DNA of 64,000 bases from CAWABB01 sp963701735 (GTDB lineage: Bacteria; Bacteroidota; Ignavibacteria; UBA10030; UBA6906), in NCBI GenBank assembly GCA_963701735.1, contig CAVPBI010000022.1, forward strand, positions 62,001 to 126,000, in the 5' to 3' direction. The notes beneath the pieces were generated by a model. The model was not told where the DNA came from. It saw only the letters and a list, made by a program, of their open reading frames with translations, and made no database searches. The translations under genes were made by a program, and so were the position numbers. Shown piece after piece: positions 54,218 to 62,715 of the stretch (positions are counted from its first letter, which is position 1; every line of letters starts with the position of its first letter).

Positions 54218-55303
54218 ATGCAAATCGGAATCGTCGGCCTCCCGTTCTCGGGCAAATCCACCCTGTTTCAGGCCATCACAAGAACGCACCTTGACCCCTC
54301 GGCCCTCGCACGCACCGAGGCGCATCACGCCGTGGTCAAGGTCCCTGACCGGCGACTGACCGCGCTGTCCGAGCTCTTCTCGCCGAAGAGCACCGTCAAC
54401 GCCACCATCGAGTTTGTGGATGTCGTCGGCCTGAAGAAGGGGGAGTCCGGCTCGGCGCAGTTCACCACCAACTTCCTGGCCAGCGTCAAAACCAACGACG
54501 CGCTGGTCCAGGTCGTGCGTGCGTTCGCGAACGATGCGGTCCCGCATCCGGAAGGCTCCGTGGATGTCGCGCGCGACATCGCGACGTTCGAGACCGAGTT
54601 CATCCTGTCGGACATGGCGATCCTCGAAACGCGCATCGAGCGGCTGAAGAAACAGGTCATGAAGGCGGGAGACGAAACAGCAAAGAAGGAGCTTGGCATC
54701 CTCGAACGGTGCCTCGCCGCGCTGACCGGGGAGAAGCCGCTGCGCGACATCGGGTTCTCGAAGGACGAGTCGCTCGTTCTCAAAACGTATCAGCTGCTCA
54801 CCTCCAAGCCCATGCTCGTCGCGCTGAACTTCGACGAATCCCAGCAGCCGAAGGCCGCGAGCATCGTGGACGGAATCACACTCGCGAAGGGGACGCCGAA
54901 CACCGGCATCGTGGGGTTTTTCGGGAAGATCGACATGGAAATGTCCGAGCTCTCAGAGTCTGAGGCAGGAGTGTTCATGAAGGAGTACGGCATCACGGAG
55001 TCCGCGCTCGACACGCTCATCCGTTCGTCGTACGATCTCCTGGGGCTTCACTCGTTCTTCACCGTCGGCGAAGACGAGTGCCGGGCGTGGACGATCCGCA
55101 AGGGGATGACAGCACAGGAAGCTGCCGGAGTGATCCACTCGGACTTCTTCAACAAATTCATCCGCGCAGAGGTCGTCTCCTACGATCACTTCATGGCCGC
55201 CGCCGGCTCGTTCGCGAAGGCGAAGGAGGCGGGGCACTGGAGGCTTGAGGGAAAAGAATACGTCGTGAAGGACGGGGACATCCTCTCGATCAGGCACAGC
55301 TGA
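54218..55303 (+). CDS. ychF: YchF-family (Obg-like) ATPase/GTPase
   Basis: This 361-residue protein starts at ATG 54218 with MQIGIVGLPFSGKST. The P-loop is GLPFSGKST at 7-15, where most YchF have GLPNVGKST. EFVDVVGLKKGES is the G3 region. A coiled-coil insertion with LKKQVMKAGDETAKKEL follows. The C-terminal TGS-like domain includes FFTVGEDECRAWTIRKGM and GVIHSDFFNKFIRAEV. YchF binds ribosomes and prefers ATP. Upstream in-frame codons lack family similarity. Confidence 0.92.
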   Translation: MQIGIVGLPFSGKSTLFQAITRTHLDPSALARTEAHHAVVKVPDRRLTALSELFSPKSTVNATIEFVDVVGLKKGESGSAQFTTNFLASVKTNDALVQVVRAFANDAVPHPEGSVDVARDIATFETEFILSDMAILETRIERLKKQVMKAGDETAKKELGILERCLAALTGEKPLRDIGFSKDESLVLKTYQLLTSKPMLVALNFDESQQPKAASIVDGITLAKGTPNTGIVGFFGKIDMEMSELSESEAGVFMKEYGITESALDTLIRSSYDLLGLHSFFTVGEDECRAWTIRKGMTAQEAAGVIHSDFFNKFIRAEVVSYDHFMAAAGSFAKAKEAGHWRLEGKEYVVKDGDILSIRHS

Positions 55304-55380
55304 GGACGTGCCATCAGATACAGCTGCGCGGAGCGGTGCCTTCCGACGAGGCGGCTGCTCAGCCGCCCCCGGATGAGGCG

Positions 55381-56198
55381 CTACCTGCCTGAGGACCAGC
55401 TTCCGCTGCGGTCCGAGACCCAGGAATCCATCTTGCCGCTCGCGCGCTTCTTCTTCTTGACCGCAAAGACGATCTTCTTCCCTTTGCCGCGGCGCTGATT
55501 CCGGCCGGGCCCCGGAGGACCTCCCCACGTGGCCGATCGCTTGCCAGGAAAACCTGATGCTGGCCGCTGTCCGGGAAAGCCCGTGGACGGTCGATGACCA
55601 GGAGGACCTCCTGCAGGACGCTGCCCGGGGTATCCAGATCCGGGCCGACGACCAGGGGGACCTCCTGCGGGCCGCTGACCGGGGTATCCAATTCCAGGCC
55701 GTCGACCGGGAGGACCTCCTGCGGGGCGCTGCCCGGGGTATCCAATTCCGGGCCGCTGACCGGGAGGACCTCCTGCGGGGCGATATCCTGGGTATCCAGT
55801 TCCGGGCCTGTGTCCCGGATGCCCTCCCCCAGGCCGCTGCCCGGGATGGCGCGGATGTTTATGCCCTGGATGCTGGTTCACGGGTCGACCCGGACCGCCG
55901 GGCGCGTTCGGCTGCTGCTGGCCCGCCTGCCGCCCGTGAGGCTGACCCGGATGTCTCGGTCCCGTGCCGCGGCCGCGCCCCGGCGACTGGGATTGCCTCT
56001 CCCCCCGAACGGAGGAGTACCGTGCCGTCCGTGGTGAGGACCGGAGGACTGCTTACCCTGCGGCCGCTCGTACATGCCGACGAAATCGTTCGTCGGCTGG
56101 AGCTGCGGAGGTTCCGGGCGTCCCTGAGGAGGCATGGCCTGGGAATGCCCCGGCTTCTTTCTGCGGGGACCGAATTTTCCAGGACCTGGAAATGCCAT
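55381..56198 (-). CDS. Repetitive Pro/Gly/Arg-rich basic protein (one frameshift)
   Basis: ATG 56196-56198 starts MAFPGPGKFGPRRKKPGHSQ, continuing to GGRGNPSRR, where the frame breaks in a G run at about 55978. The repaired frame reads RGRGTGPRHPGQPHG and then four to five 18-residue units of the type GYPGQRPAGG-PPGRRPGI. It ends GKGKKIVFAVKKKKRASGK and a Ser/Gly tail. The protein (about 270 residues) is probably disordered and strongly basic. Nucleic-acid binding or condensate formation is plausible, but function is unknown. One segment, PTNDFVGMYERP, is not low-complexity and might be a short motif. Confidence 0.6.
55575..55808. repeat. 54-bp tandem repeats
   Basis: GGTATCCA recurs at 55629, 55683, 55737 and 55791, exactly 54 bases apart. 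The intervening sequence is nearly identical, especially the 55683 and 55737 units. A more divergent unit precedes at 55575. The array lies inside the Pro/Gly/Arg-rich gene and encodes its 18-residue repeats. Confidence 0.85.
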
Positions 56199-56524
56199 GA
56201 CGATACCTTGGTGATGTGCGTGGATATGCCCCGTGCGACCAGCCGCAAGGTGCGGTCTGGATGCCGGTCAATGGTGATGATTGAGTAATACGCCTACTGC
56301 GCGTGGTCGGCGGAGAAGTTAACTCATTTCTGGGGTGGACTCAGCATCATCCCCTGCTGAAAGGTCAGCGAGGCGGTCGTCGGCTGGGGTGTGTTTTCCC
56401 GAACAACACTGTAGTAATGTAGGGCTTTCACTCGAGATTTCCTAATCCCCTCACCGGCCTTCTTTGCTTTTGAGGACGCCCGGGAGTATGTTGACGGGGT
56501 CCCGACATCAACGCACTCAGCGCC
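56199..56524. other. Gap between divergent genes
   Basis: The gap of 326 bases separates the repetitive-protein gene from the glycosyltransferase. An antisense frame (56324-56611) is open but overlaps the glycosyltransferase start and has no family similarity I recognise. No tRNA, terminator or clear promoter is visible. Confidence 0.4.
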
Positions 56525-57845
56525 ATGCGTCAGCCAGAAATACCCGCCTTCCTCGCGTCCGTCGCAGCTGTGACAATTGGGTTGGGAGCGCTGCACGTCC
56601 TTCCACTCCACCCCGCCGCAGCCCTCGCGTTGGTCTTCATCGGCTCCTCGGCGGCATACCTGTGGATGTGCCGGGAAACCCTCCGGGCCGGATTGTCAGA
56701 CGGGCTGGTCTGGACCACGCTCGGGCTCGGCATCCTGATCAGGCTGTCGTTCTTCTCGAGCGACCCGGTCGGTTCGGATGACGTCTACCGCTACGTGTGG
56801 GACGGGAAGGTCCAGGCGGCAGGAATCAATCCGTACCGCTATGCGCCGGACGACCCCGCGCTGGCAGAACCTGCACTCGTCGCTGTTGCCCGGGGCGGTC
56901 AATCACCCCGATATGAAGACCGTCTACTTCCCCTTCTCCCAGTGGCTCTTCCTTCTCGCATTTCGGATCGCGGGGGAGTCGCTGTGGGGACTGAAGGCGA
57001 TGCTTCTCGCAGCCGAAGCTGCAACCATGGCGGGACTCCTTCTCCTCCTCTCCCACCTGAAGCTGCCGCGGCGCCTGGTCCTGCTCTATGCCCTGTGTCC
57101 TCTTCCGATTCTCGCGTTCGCGCTGGATGCCCACGTCGACGGCTTCGGGCTGCCTCTCTTCGTTTTCGGGTTGCTGTATCACCTGAGAGGCCGCCCCGCG
57201 ATCGGGCTTCTTCTGCTGGGGCTGTCCATGTCGGTGAAGCCCGTCGCGCTCGTCGTGCTCCCGGTCCTGTTCTTTCAGGCTCGCACCGGCACCGACCGGA
57301 TCCGGATCGCTGTGCTCCCGCTGGCCGTGGCGCTCCTGCCTTTCGTGCCGTATGCGCTGGAGATCAACCCCCTTGAATCGCTCTCCACGTTCGCCTGGCA
57401 CTGGCTGTTCAACGGGCCGTTCTTCGAGCTGGTGCGCGCGTTCGTGCAGGACAATCAGCGCGCGCGACTGATCTGCGCCGCGGCGCTGGGCATCTCGCTC
57501 GTCCTCCTGCAGTTCACGCGCCACGATATTCTTCGAAAGGCAGCCTTCTCCGTCTTTCTCCTCCTGCTCTTCTCGCCCGTCGTCCATCCGTGGTACGTGA
57601 CGTGGCTGGTCGTGCTCCTTCCCGTCGTCCCGCTGCGCTCAGGGATGGTCTACGCGGCAAGCGTAAGCCTGGCCATCATCACGCTTGTGGAATACCGACT
57701 CACGGGTGCGTGGGAGCAACACCCGATCATCCTGGTCCTCGAGTATGCGCCTGTGCTGGCGCTGTTTCTGCCGGAAGTGGCCGGGAAGTTGCGCGTGCGC
57801 CTTCACGAACGCCTGATTCACCGAGATGAGGGCCTGCGTCGATAG
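56525..57845 (+). CDS. GT-C fold membrane glycosyltransferase (one frameshift)
   Basis: The first frame encodes helices and SDDVYRYVWDGKVQAAGINPYRYAP, the acidic loop after the second or third helix seen in polyprenol-phosphate-dependent mannosyl/glycosyltransferases. The frame breaks at about 56868. One base joins DDPALA to LHSSLLPGAVNHPDMKTVYFP, and about nine more hydrophobic helices follow. The end is a basic cytosolic tail (KLRVRLHERLIHRDEG). The repaired length is about 440 residues. It likely transfers a sugar from a lipid carrier on the periplasmic face of the membrane. Confidence 0.72.
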
Positions 57846-57982
57846 CACGGGGATGAGCGTGGTCGGAACTGACTATTGATCGAATAATGCCCGGAGAGTG
57901 AGGCTGGAGGGACGTGCATCGGGACAATGGAGATCTGGAGGGCACTGGCACGTTGGTGCAACCCGGGAGCTTTCGGCTGGCA

Positions 57983-59134
57983 TCACGCGGGCCATGCCTC
58001 CGTAAACAGCGCCTCGCCGCCATCCCTCACGACATCCACTACAGGAACGGAGAGCGCCGCGCGCAGTGCGGTCTGCAATCCAGCCGCATCCACGGTGCTG
58101 CCCGAGTAAACGGTGCCGTCGTAGGCGGGATAGAACGGGTTTGAGGTCACGGCGGCCAGGCGCGGGACACGGCGGCAGATCAGCCGGACTCCAGCCGATC
58201 GCGCAGACGCCACCTTCTCTGCAACGCGGCGGATATCGCCGGCCAGCAAGAGCTTCAGCGGGTCGTCAAACAGCACGGTTGCGCTGCGCCGCCCCAGCGC
58301 CGGTGTCATCGCCGAAAGCAGATCGAGCGCGACAAGCCCCTTCCACCGTACCACACCGGACCCTCCATGGGCGGCCCTGGCCGCTTCTTCCGTGGAGGTC
58401 CCGGCCGTAATAACCGTCCACTCGCTCCGCCCCTCTGACTCCTCTGACTCCTTCGCCTTTCCGTCGTTGCTTTCCTTCACGGCCTCATCTTCCCGTATTC
58501 CTTTCCCTTCTCTCCTCCCCATCGCTTCCCTCGTTCCCTTCCTATCCTTCATCCCTTCCACCCCCTCCTTCCCCGTCTCCCCTCCACCCTCCCCACCCAT
58601 CCGAGGAATCCCGAACAGCAACTCGATGGCCTCCATCTCTCCGACAACGGTCCTGAGGTCGGTCGACCTCGCCGCCCCGGTGCTGAACACCAGCCGATCC
58701 ACCACCGCCATCGGCGCGATGCGGTTCAGCGAGCCGTCCACCATCAGCAGCTCGAGCCTCTCATCAGCGAGCATCTGCCTGACCTGCTCGAGCTCGTGCG
58801 TCTTGTTGGGCCCGGCCACAACAAGCAGGCCCGGTGCGGTCACGCGGACGACGACGACTTCGCCCAGCGCCGTCCGGAACCCGGTGCGCCGGAGGCCGGT
58901 CCATTGTGCGTCGGTGGTCTGAAGGCAGGATTCGGAGGTGGTGACGAGCGCGCCGGCGGGAACGCGGATGCGCGGCTTCGGCAGGAGCGTGACAGTATCC
59001 CGCTCTTCGCCGTCGTACCCGATGCCGGTCAGTCCCAGCGAAAGTCCGCGGCGCGCGGCCTGCTCGAGCAATGCCACCAGCGCCGTCGTCTTTCCGGTGT
59101 TCTTCGCGGTTCCTGCAATGCCGATCGTAATCAG
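57983..59134 (-). CDS. P-loop reactivase-like protein of the aminomutase operon
   Basis: The 383-residue protein begins ITIGIAGTAKNTGKTTALVALL, with Walker A GTAKNTGKTT at residues 6-15. Relatives with GTAKNTGKTT accompany lysine 5,6-aminomutase genes (KamB-type reactivase subunit), where the partner helps exchange damaged cobalamin. The C-terminal half has VTSNPFYPAYDGTVYSGSTVDA. The only suitable start is CTG at 59132-59134, overlapping the mutase stop as CTGA, with AAAGGA upstream. An ATGA overlap with one base changed is the obvious ancestor. Between the halves is a low-complexity, highly charged insert (about residues 175-235). GHKL or MutL-type functions do not fit. Confidence 0.65.
   Translation of the reverse strand: MITIGIAGTAKNTGKTTALVALLEQAARRGLSLGLTGIGYDGEERDTVTLLPKPRIRVPAGALVTTSESCLQTTDAQWTGLRRTGFRTALGEVVVVRVTAPGLLVVAGPNKTHELEQVRQMLADERLELLMVDGSLNRIAPMAVVDRLVFSTGAARSTDLRTVVGEMEAIELLFGIPRMGGEGGGETGKEGVEGMKDRKGTREAMGRREGKGIREDEAVKESNDGKAKESEESEGRSEWTVITAGTSTEEAARAAHGGSGVVRWKGLVALDLLSAMTPALGRRSATVLFDDPLKLLLAGDIRRVAEKVASARSAGVRLICRRVPRLAAVTSNPFYPAYDGTVYSGSTVDAAGLQTALRAALSVPVVDVVRDGGEALFTEAWPA
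58431..58605. repeat. Polypyrimidine tract inside the reactivase-like gene
   Basis: About 175 bases of the plus strand are almost entirely C and T (for example CTTCCCTCGTTCCCTTCC), so the coding strand is purine-rich. It encodes the Gly/Glu/Lys/Arg-rich insert of the reactivase-like protein. Such tracts can form triplex structures or slip during replication. Confidence 0.7.
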
Positions 59135-60927
59135 CGCACGGTTCCTTTGCCGAACGTCCCCGGATAGGCGCCGTCCTCCGTGTTCCCCAGCAGTCCCGCC
59201 TGGATGGCATCGGGAAGCGACGGGGCTTCGCTGACGGCCCGGAGCGTGGACGTGATCCCTGCTATCATCTCGTCGGTCGCCTGGTCCGCACCTGCGGTCG
59301 GCGCGAGACCGGCATCGCCGAGAAACCTGTAGGCTTCCGTCACAGCGCGGATGCTGTCGATCCGTGAAGCGATGCAGATCGGGCCGCGCGAGTACGCTTC
59401 GTCGGTCGACGCGATCGTGATCGCATCGACGTCCAGCGTCCTGGCCAGCGCCGCGTGGTAGGATGTGGCGCTGGCCGACTGCACCCGGTCTTCCGACTGC
59501 GTCATGAACGCGATGGGCTCGCCCGGCCAGATGGGCGCATCCGCGATCGCCCGGAGGGCGCGGATCTTCGCGGTGTTGTAGTCGATGAAGTTCTGCTGCA
59601 TCAGGCCGTTGATCACGATATGCGGGCCGTAGCAGAAGAGGGGCTTGAGGATCGGCCGCGCGCCGAGTCGGACGCCCAACGCTACGTTGATGAGCAGGCC
59701 GGCCAGCGTCTTCCATGCGGGGACGCCGCTCAACTCGTCGTTCCCCGGTATGTCGAACGGCATGCCGTAGCGCGCCGTGATCTTGATGGCCTCGATGCCG
59801 TCAACGGTCAGCCGTTCGGGATCGGTGCCGGCCCCGAGAGAGCCGTACACGAGATTGATCTTCGTCATGTCGGCGCCGCCTTCCCCCGCAAGCACCACGG
59901 TCTCCGGCGTGTTCAGCCCCCGGTGCGCCCGGACGGTCAGGAGCGTCGCGGGATCCAGGTGCCGCCGCATGAGCTTGATGTTCTCCAGCGACGTGATCGT
60001 CCCGTCGTTCTGGTGGGTGAGGGCGCCTTCGAGCAGCCCCTCGTATCGCGCCTCCCAGGAGGGATTGATAATGAGATATCCGTCGATTCCCCAGCGCTCG
60101 CCGATGCGCCCGTGGACGATGTCCATGATCGGACAGCCGCTTCCGAGGAATTTGAAGACCGCCGGCTTCAGTCCGCTGTGGCGGATCCGCGCCGGATGAA
60201 CAGCCGTGCGGCCGGAGAGCATACCGTCGAGAGCCTGCTTCTCCGCCTCGGACACCGCCCGGACGCCGAGGGGATAGGAGGCATTGAGATTCGCATCCCG
60301 GACGACTGGATCGCAGAGCGCCGCATATCGCTCGGCGACTGCCTTCCCTCCCTCCCCGTGGTGCAGCAGCTCTGCGCGCAGACGGGCGCGCTCGACTGCC
60401 GGCGACGTCTTCCCCGCGCTCCACCGCAGCAGCTTCTCAACAATCGCGTCGAGATAGCCTCCGGCCTCTGGATTCCTGAAGGCGTAGGAATATCCGGCGG
60501 TCAGGTCGCGCTTCTCGCGTTGTGCGGCCCCCGCGGTCGCGGCCGGCGGCCTGTCTTCTATGTATGCGGCGATCTCCTCCATCGTCGCGTGCTCGTCGAA
60601 TCCCCGGTCGAATCCCAGCTCCGCCGCCAGCTCCGGTGTCACCGCTTTGCCGCCGATGACAATGCGGGCCGAGGTGCGGATCCCGGCCGCATCAAGCATG
60701 TCCACAAACCGCCCGAGCAGCTCGGCCACCCCGTAGCCCAGCGTCCGGCTGACGAGGATAAAATCGTAGGGTGACGCCAGGGCCCGGGAGACAATGGCTT
60801 CCATCGGGAGGTCGGGTGACAGCAGGTCCGCGTGGTGGCCCCGCCGCGACAGGGCATCACGGATGATCTTGATGCCGACGTCGTGGACGGGATCAAGAGG
60901 AACGCACAGGAGCCGACGCGCGGTCAT
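59131..60927 (-). CDS. Cobalamin-dependent aminomutase-like protein, B12 domain N-terminal to TIM-barrel-like domain
   Basis: Residues 1-126 form a Rossmann B12 domain. H15-x-x-G18 (PVHDVG) supplies the cobalt-binding His, although the usual Asp of DxHxxG is displaced by one. SRTLGYG at 60-66 and IVIGGKAVTPELA at 89-102 follow; the last is very close to the end of OraE. Residues about 170-560 resemble the catalytic barrel of D-ornithine/D-lysine aminomutase: RYEGLLEG parallels HYDGLIEG of OraE, then GGADMTKINLVYGSLGAG and SASATSYHAAL. The classical PLP-lysine position in the B12 domain is occupied by non-lysine residues (IRDALSRRG). Its start overlaps the small gene (ATGA) and its end the reactivase (CTGA). 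The exact amino-acid substrate is unknown. Confidence 0.72.
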   Translation of the reverse strand: MTARRLLCVPLDPVHDVGIKIIRDALSRRGHHADLLSPDLPMEAIVSRALASPYDFILVSRTLGYGVAELLGRFVDMLDAAGIRTSARIVIGGKAVTPELAAELGFDRGFDEHATMEEIAAYIEDRPPAATAGAAQREKRDLTAGYSYAFRNPEAGGYLDAIVEKLLRWSAGKTSPAVERARLRAELLHHGEGGKAVAERYAALCDPVVRDANLNASYPLGVRAVSEAEKQALDGMLSGRTAVHPARIRHSGLKPAVFKFLGSGCPIMDIVHGRIGERWGIDGYLIINPSWEARYEGLLEGALTHQNDGTITSLENIKLMRRHLDPATLLTVRAHRGLNTPETVVLAGEGGADMTKINLVYGSLGAGTDPERLTVDGIEAIKITARYGMPFDIPGNDELSGVPAWKTLAGLLINVALGVRLGARPILKPLFCYGPHIVINGLMQQNFIDYNTAKIRALRAIADAPIWPGEPIAFMTQSEDRVQSASATSYHAALARTLDVDAITIASTDEAYSRGPICIASRIDSIRAVTEAYRFLGDAGLAPTAGADQATDEMIAGITSTLRAVSEAPSLPDAIQAGLLGNTEDGAYPGTFGKGTVR

Positions 60928-61175
60928 TGCCGTCCCCCCTCCGGCGCGGCGGCGTGCAGCCAGCGGTACTTCTCCCCCGGCCTGTGGACGTACTTCCGGA
61001 GGCGGACTCTCATGCCATAGCCGTCGAACTCCTGGTACATGATGTCCACTTCGCCCAGGTTCAGCTCATGCCCCAGCCGCAATGCGAGGTCTTTTCCCTC
61101 CCGTTCGCTCCCGCAGACCAGATACGTCTCGATATCAAGTCCGTCGAGAACGGAATCGAGTGCCTGTCCCGTCAT
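60924..61175 (-). CDS. Small stand-alone aminomutase dimerisation-domain-like protein
   Basis: The 83-residue protein reads YLVCGSEREGKDLALRLGHE then LNLGEVDIMYQEF and MRVRLRKYV. This follows the pattern of the domain that, in OraE and KamE, links to the B12 domain (LPTSKRVAEFAAIEFAKKM, NLEEVEVINREV). Here it is a separate polypeptide translated just before the B12-barrel protein, with ATGA overlap at 60924-60927. AGGAG precedes ATG 61173-61175. It is probably the small subunit of the mutase. Similarity is by eye and needs a profile check. Confidence 0.55.
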   Translation of the reverse strand: MTGQALDSVLDGLDIETYLVCGSEREGKDLALRLGHELNLGEVDIMYQEFDGYGMRVRLRKYVHRPGEKYRWLHAAAPEGGRQ

Positions 61176-61192
61176 CGCTGTTCTCCTCTCGT

Positions 61193-61228
61193 CCGCGGGG
61201 AGGCGCAGCAGGTGCGCCTCCCCCGCGG
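61193..61228 (-). promoter_or_regulatory. Long intercistronic hairpin upstream of the mutase genes
   Basis: CCGCGGGGAGGCGCA (61193-61207) pairs with 61213-61228 over 15 bp with a single bulged base and a 5-base loop. On the transcript it lies between the PLP-enzyme stop and the ribosome site of the small mutase subunit. No T run follows in the minus-strand direction, so mRNA stabilisation, processing or attenuation is more likely than full termination. Confidence 0.6.
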
Positions 61229-61236
61229 TAAGGTGC

Positions 61237-62703
61237 TTACTCGAAGATGCCCGCGTGTTCGCAGACGATTTCGATGAGCATGACCAGCGCCCGGACGATC
61301 ATCCGCGCGCGCTCGTGAATCAGCTGGCCGTGCTCGTCGGTGGTCCCGAGCCCGGGCGAGATGAAGATGTTCGCATCGTAGGCGATCGTGGGGATGATCC
61401 CCATCTGCGACATCCCGTCCTGGAAGAGGTTGGAGCCGGCATACATATCCTCGATCGTGAAGATCGGGATGCCGAGCTTGCCGTCCTTCCAGCTGTCTTC
61501 GTAGTTGATCTCGACCGTCCCGCCGTTATAGCTCTTCGCGATCCGGAAGAACGGCTTGATGCGCGGATCGATCTTCGCGAATTCCGCCTTCACGATCGCG
61601 TACAGGTCGTCGATGGGTTTCTTCATCACCTGGGGCTTGTCGCGCAGCACGCGCAGTGCGGCAACCTGGCCGGAGAGCCCCTCTTTGCCCGGATCCTGCG
61701 ACACGTAGGCGGCCTTGCCGTACGACGTGGTGGTGCCGTACCGTGCGCCGTGGTAACCCAGCGCGCGGCGGATCGGAACCATCGCATCTTCCTTGCCGAT
61801 GATCAGCGCGCTCGTCGGCGACCCGGTCGCCTTGTCCATGCTGAAGATCATGATGTCAGCGCCGACCTTCTTGATGCTCGTGCCGATGATCGGCATGCCC
61901 CACGCGTTGTCGATGATGTACGGTACGTTATACTCCGCGGCAAGTTTCGCGATGCCCTTGAGGAGCTTCGGGGTGCCGTCGGGCGCCTTGTCGCCGTAGC
62001 CGTAGCCGGGCGTGTCGTACCCGAGCGACGCGAATCCGCCGAGCATGGTCTCGTGGCGCTTCGCATTCACGGCAAGCACTTCCAGCGACTTCGCGACGTT
62101 GACGTTCTTCATCAGCGGCACGGGGTGATACTTGATGCCGTGCACGGGATACTCTGCGCCGGGGAGCGGGACCAGCACGGTGTCCAGGTTGTTCTGGCGC
62201 TTGCCGTAGAAGCCGAGCTCGCCGGCGGTGCTGCCGCGGTCAGCGAGGATGTCCTTGTACTTCGGCGGGAACGGCCGGCCGTAGGCGGCATGGTGGTGGG
62301 TGTGGCGCTCGAGCGGCGCAATGTAGCGCGTCCGGTAGTTGTCGCCGCGTCCGGTGAACGGGGGCGTCACAAGGCAGTCGAACGACGTCCAGAGCCCGGC
62401 TTCGCATGTGTTGATCGGCGCGGCGTCGTACTCGTCGCCGTAGGCATCCTTGATGATCTCGCGGATCTGGTCGACATACACGGAGAGCGGGACGACCTTG
62501 CGGGATTCCGCCGCCATGGCCTTCTCGATGTCCTCGCGGAGCGGAGACGGACAGCCGGAGATGGCGCCGGTGAGCCCGATCGCGCCCTTCAATTCCGCCG
62601 GAATATTCAGACCCTCTGCGGCCTTTTTCGCCTCGGCGTAGATCTTCGGCGTGTTCACCTGGAGACGCTTGTACATCTGGAACTTGAACTGCGGTCGTGC
62701 CAT
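61237..62703 (-). CDS. Fold-type I PLP-dependent enzyme of unknown specificity
   Basis: This 488-residue protein has the class V / SelA-SepSecS-like look. YIIDNAWGMPIIG carries the Asp that contacts the pyridine nitrogen, and MIFSMDKATGSPTSALI the Lys that would hold PLP. The N-terminus begins RPQFKFQMYKRLQV, and GLTGAISGCPSPLREDI precedes the large domain. ERHTHHHAAYGRPFPP is a conspicuous His-rich segment. It is not OrtB, which is fold type II. Position between the dehydrogenase and mutase genes implies it processes an amino acid or diamino acid of the same pathway. Confidence 0.62.
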   Translation of the reverse strand: MARPQFKFQMYKRLQVNTPKIYAEAKKAAEGLNIPAELKGAIGLTGAISGCPSPLREDIEKAMAAESRKVVPLSVYVDQIREIIKDAYGDEYDAAPINTCEAGLWTSFDCLVTPPFTGRGDNYRTRYIAPLERHTHHHAAYGRPFPPKYKDILADRGSTAGELGFYGKRQNNLDTVLVPLPGAEYPVHGIKYHPVPLMKNVNVAKSLEVLAVNAKRHETMLGGFASLGYDTPGYGYGDKAPDGTPKLLKGIAKLAAEYNVPYIIDNAWGMPIIGTSIKKVGADIMIFSMDKATGSPTSALIIGKEDAMVPIRRALGYHGARYGTTTSYGKAAYVSQDPGKEGLSGQVAALRVLRDKPQVMKKPIDDLYAIVKAEFAKIDPRIKPFFRIAKSYNGGTVEINYEDSWKDGKLGIPIFTIEDMYAGSNLFQDGMSQMGIIPTIAYDANIFISPGLGTTDEHGQLIHERARMIVRALVMLIEIVCEHAGIFE

Positions 62704-62715
62704 GACAACATCCTT

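Noticed and set aside
55575..55808. CRISPR-like array
   Set aside because: The units are contiguous 54-bp coding repeats without unique spacers and stay in one reading frame.
56324..56611. Antisense ORF possibly resembling a transposase tail
   Set aside because: No DDE or HTH residues and no inverted repeats nearby; it overlaps the real start of the glycosyltransferase.
57983..59134. MutL/GlmL-type actin-like reactivase
   Set aside because: The N-terminus is a Walker A P-loop (GTAKNTGKTT), not the actin-like phosphate loop of GlmL/MutL.
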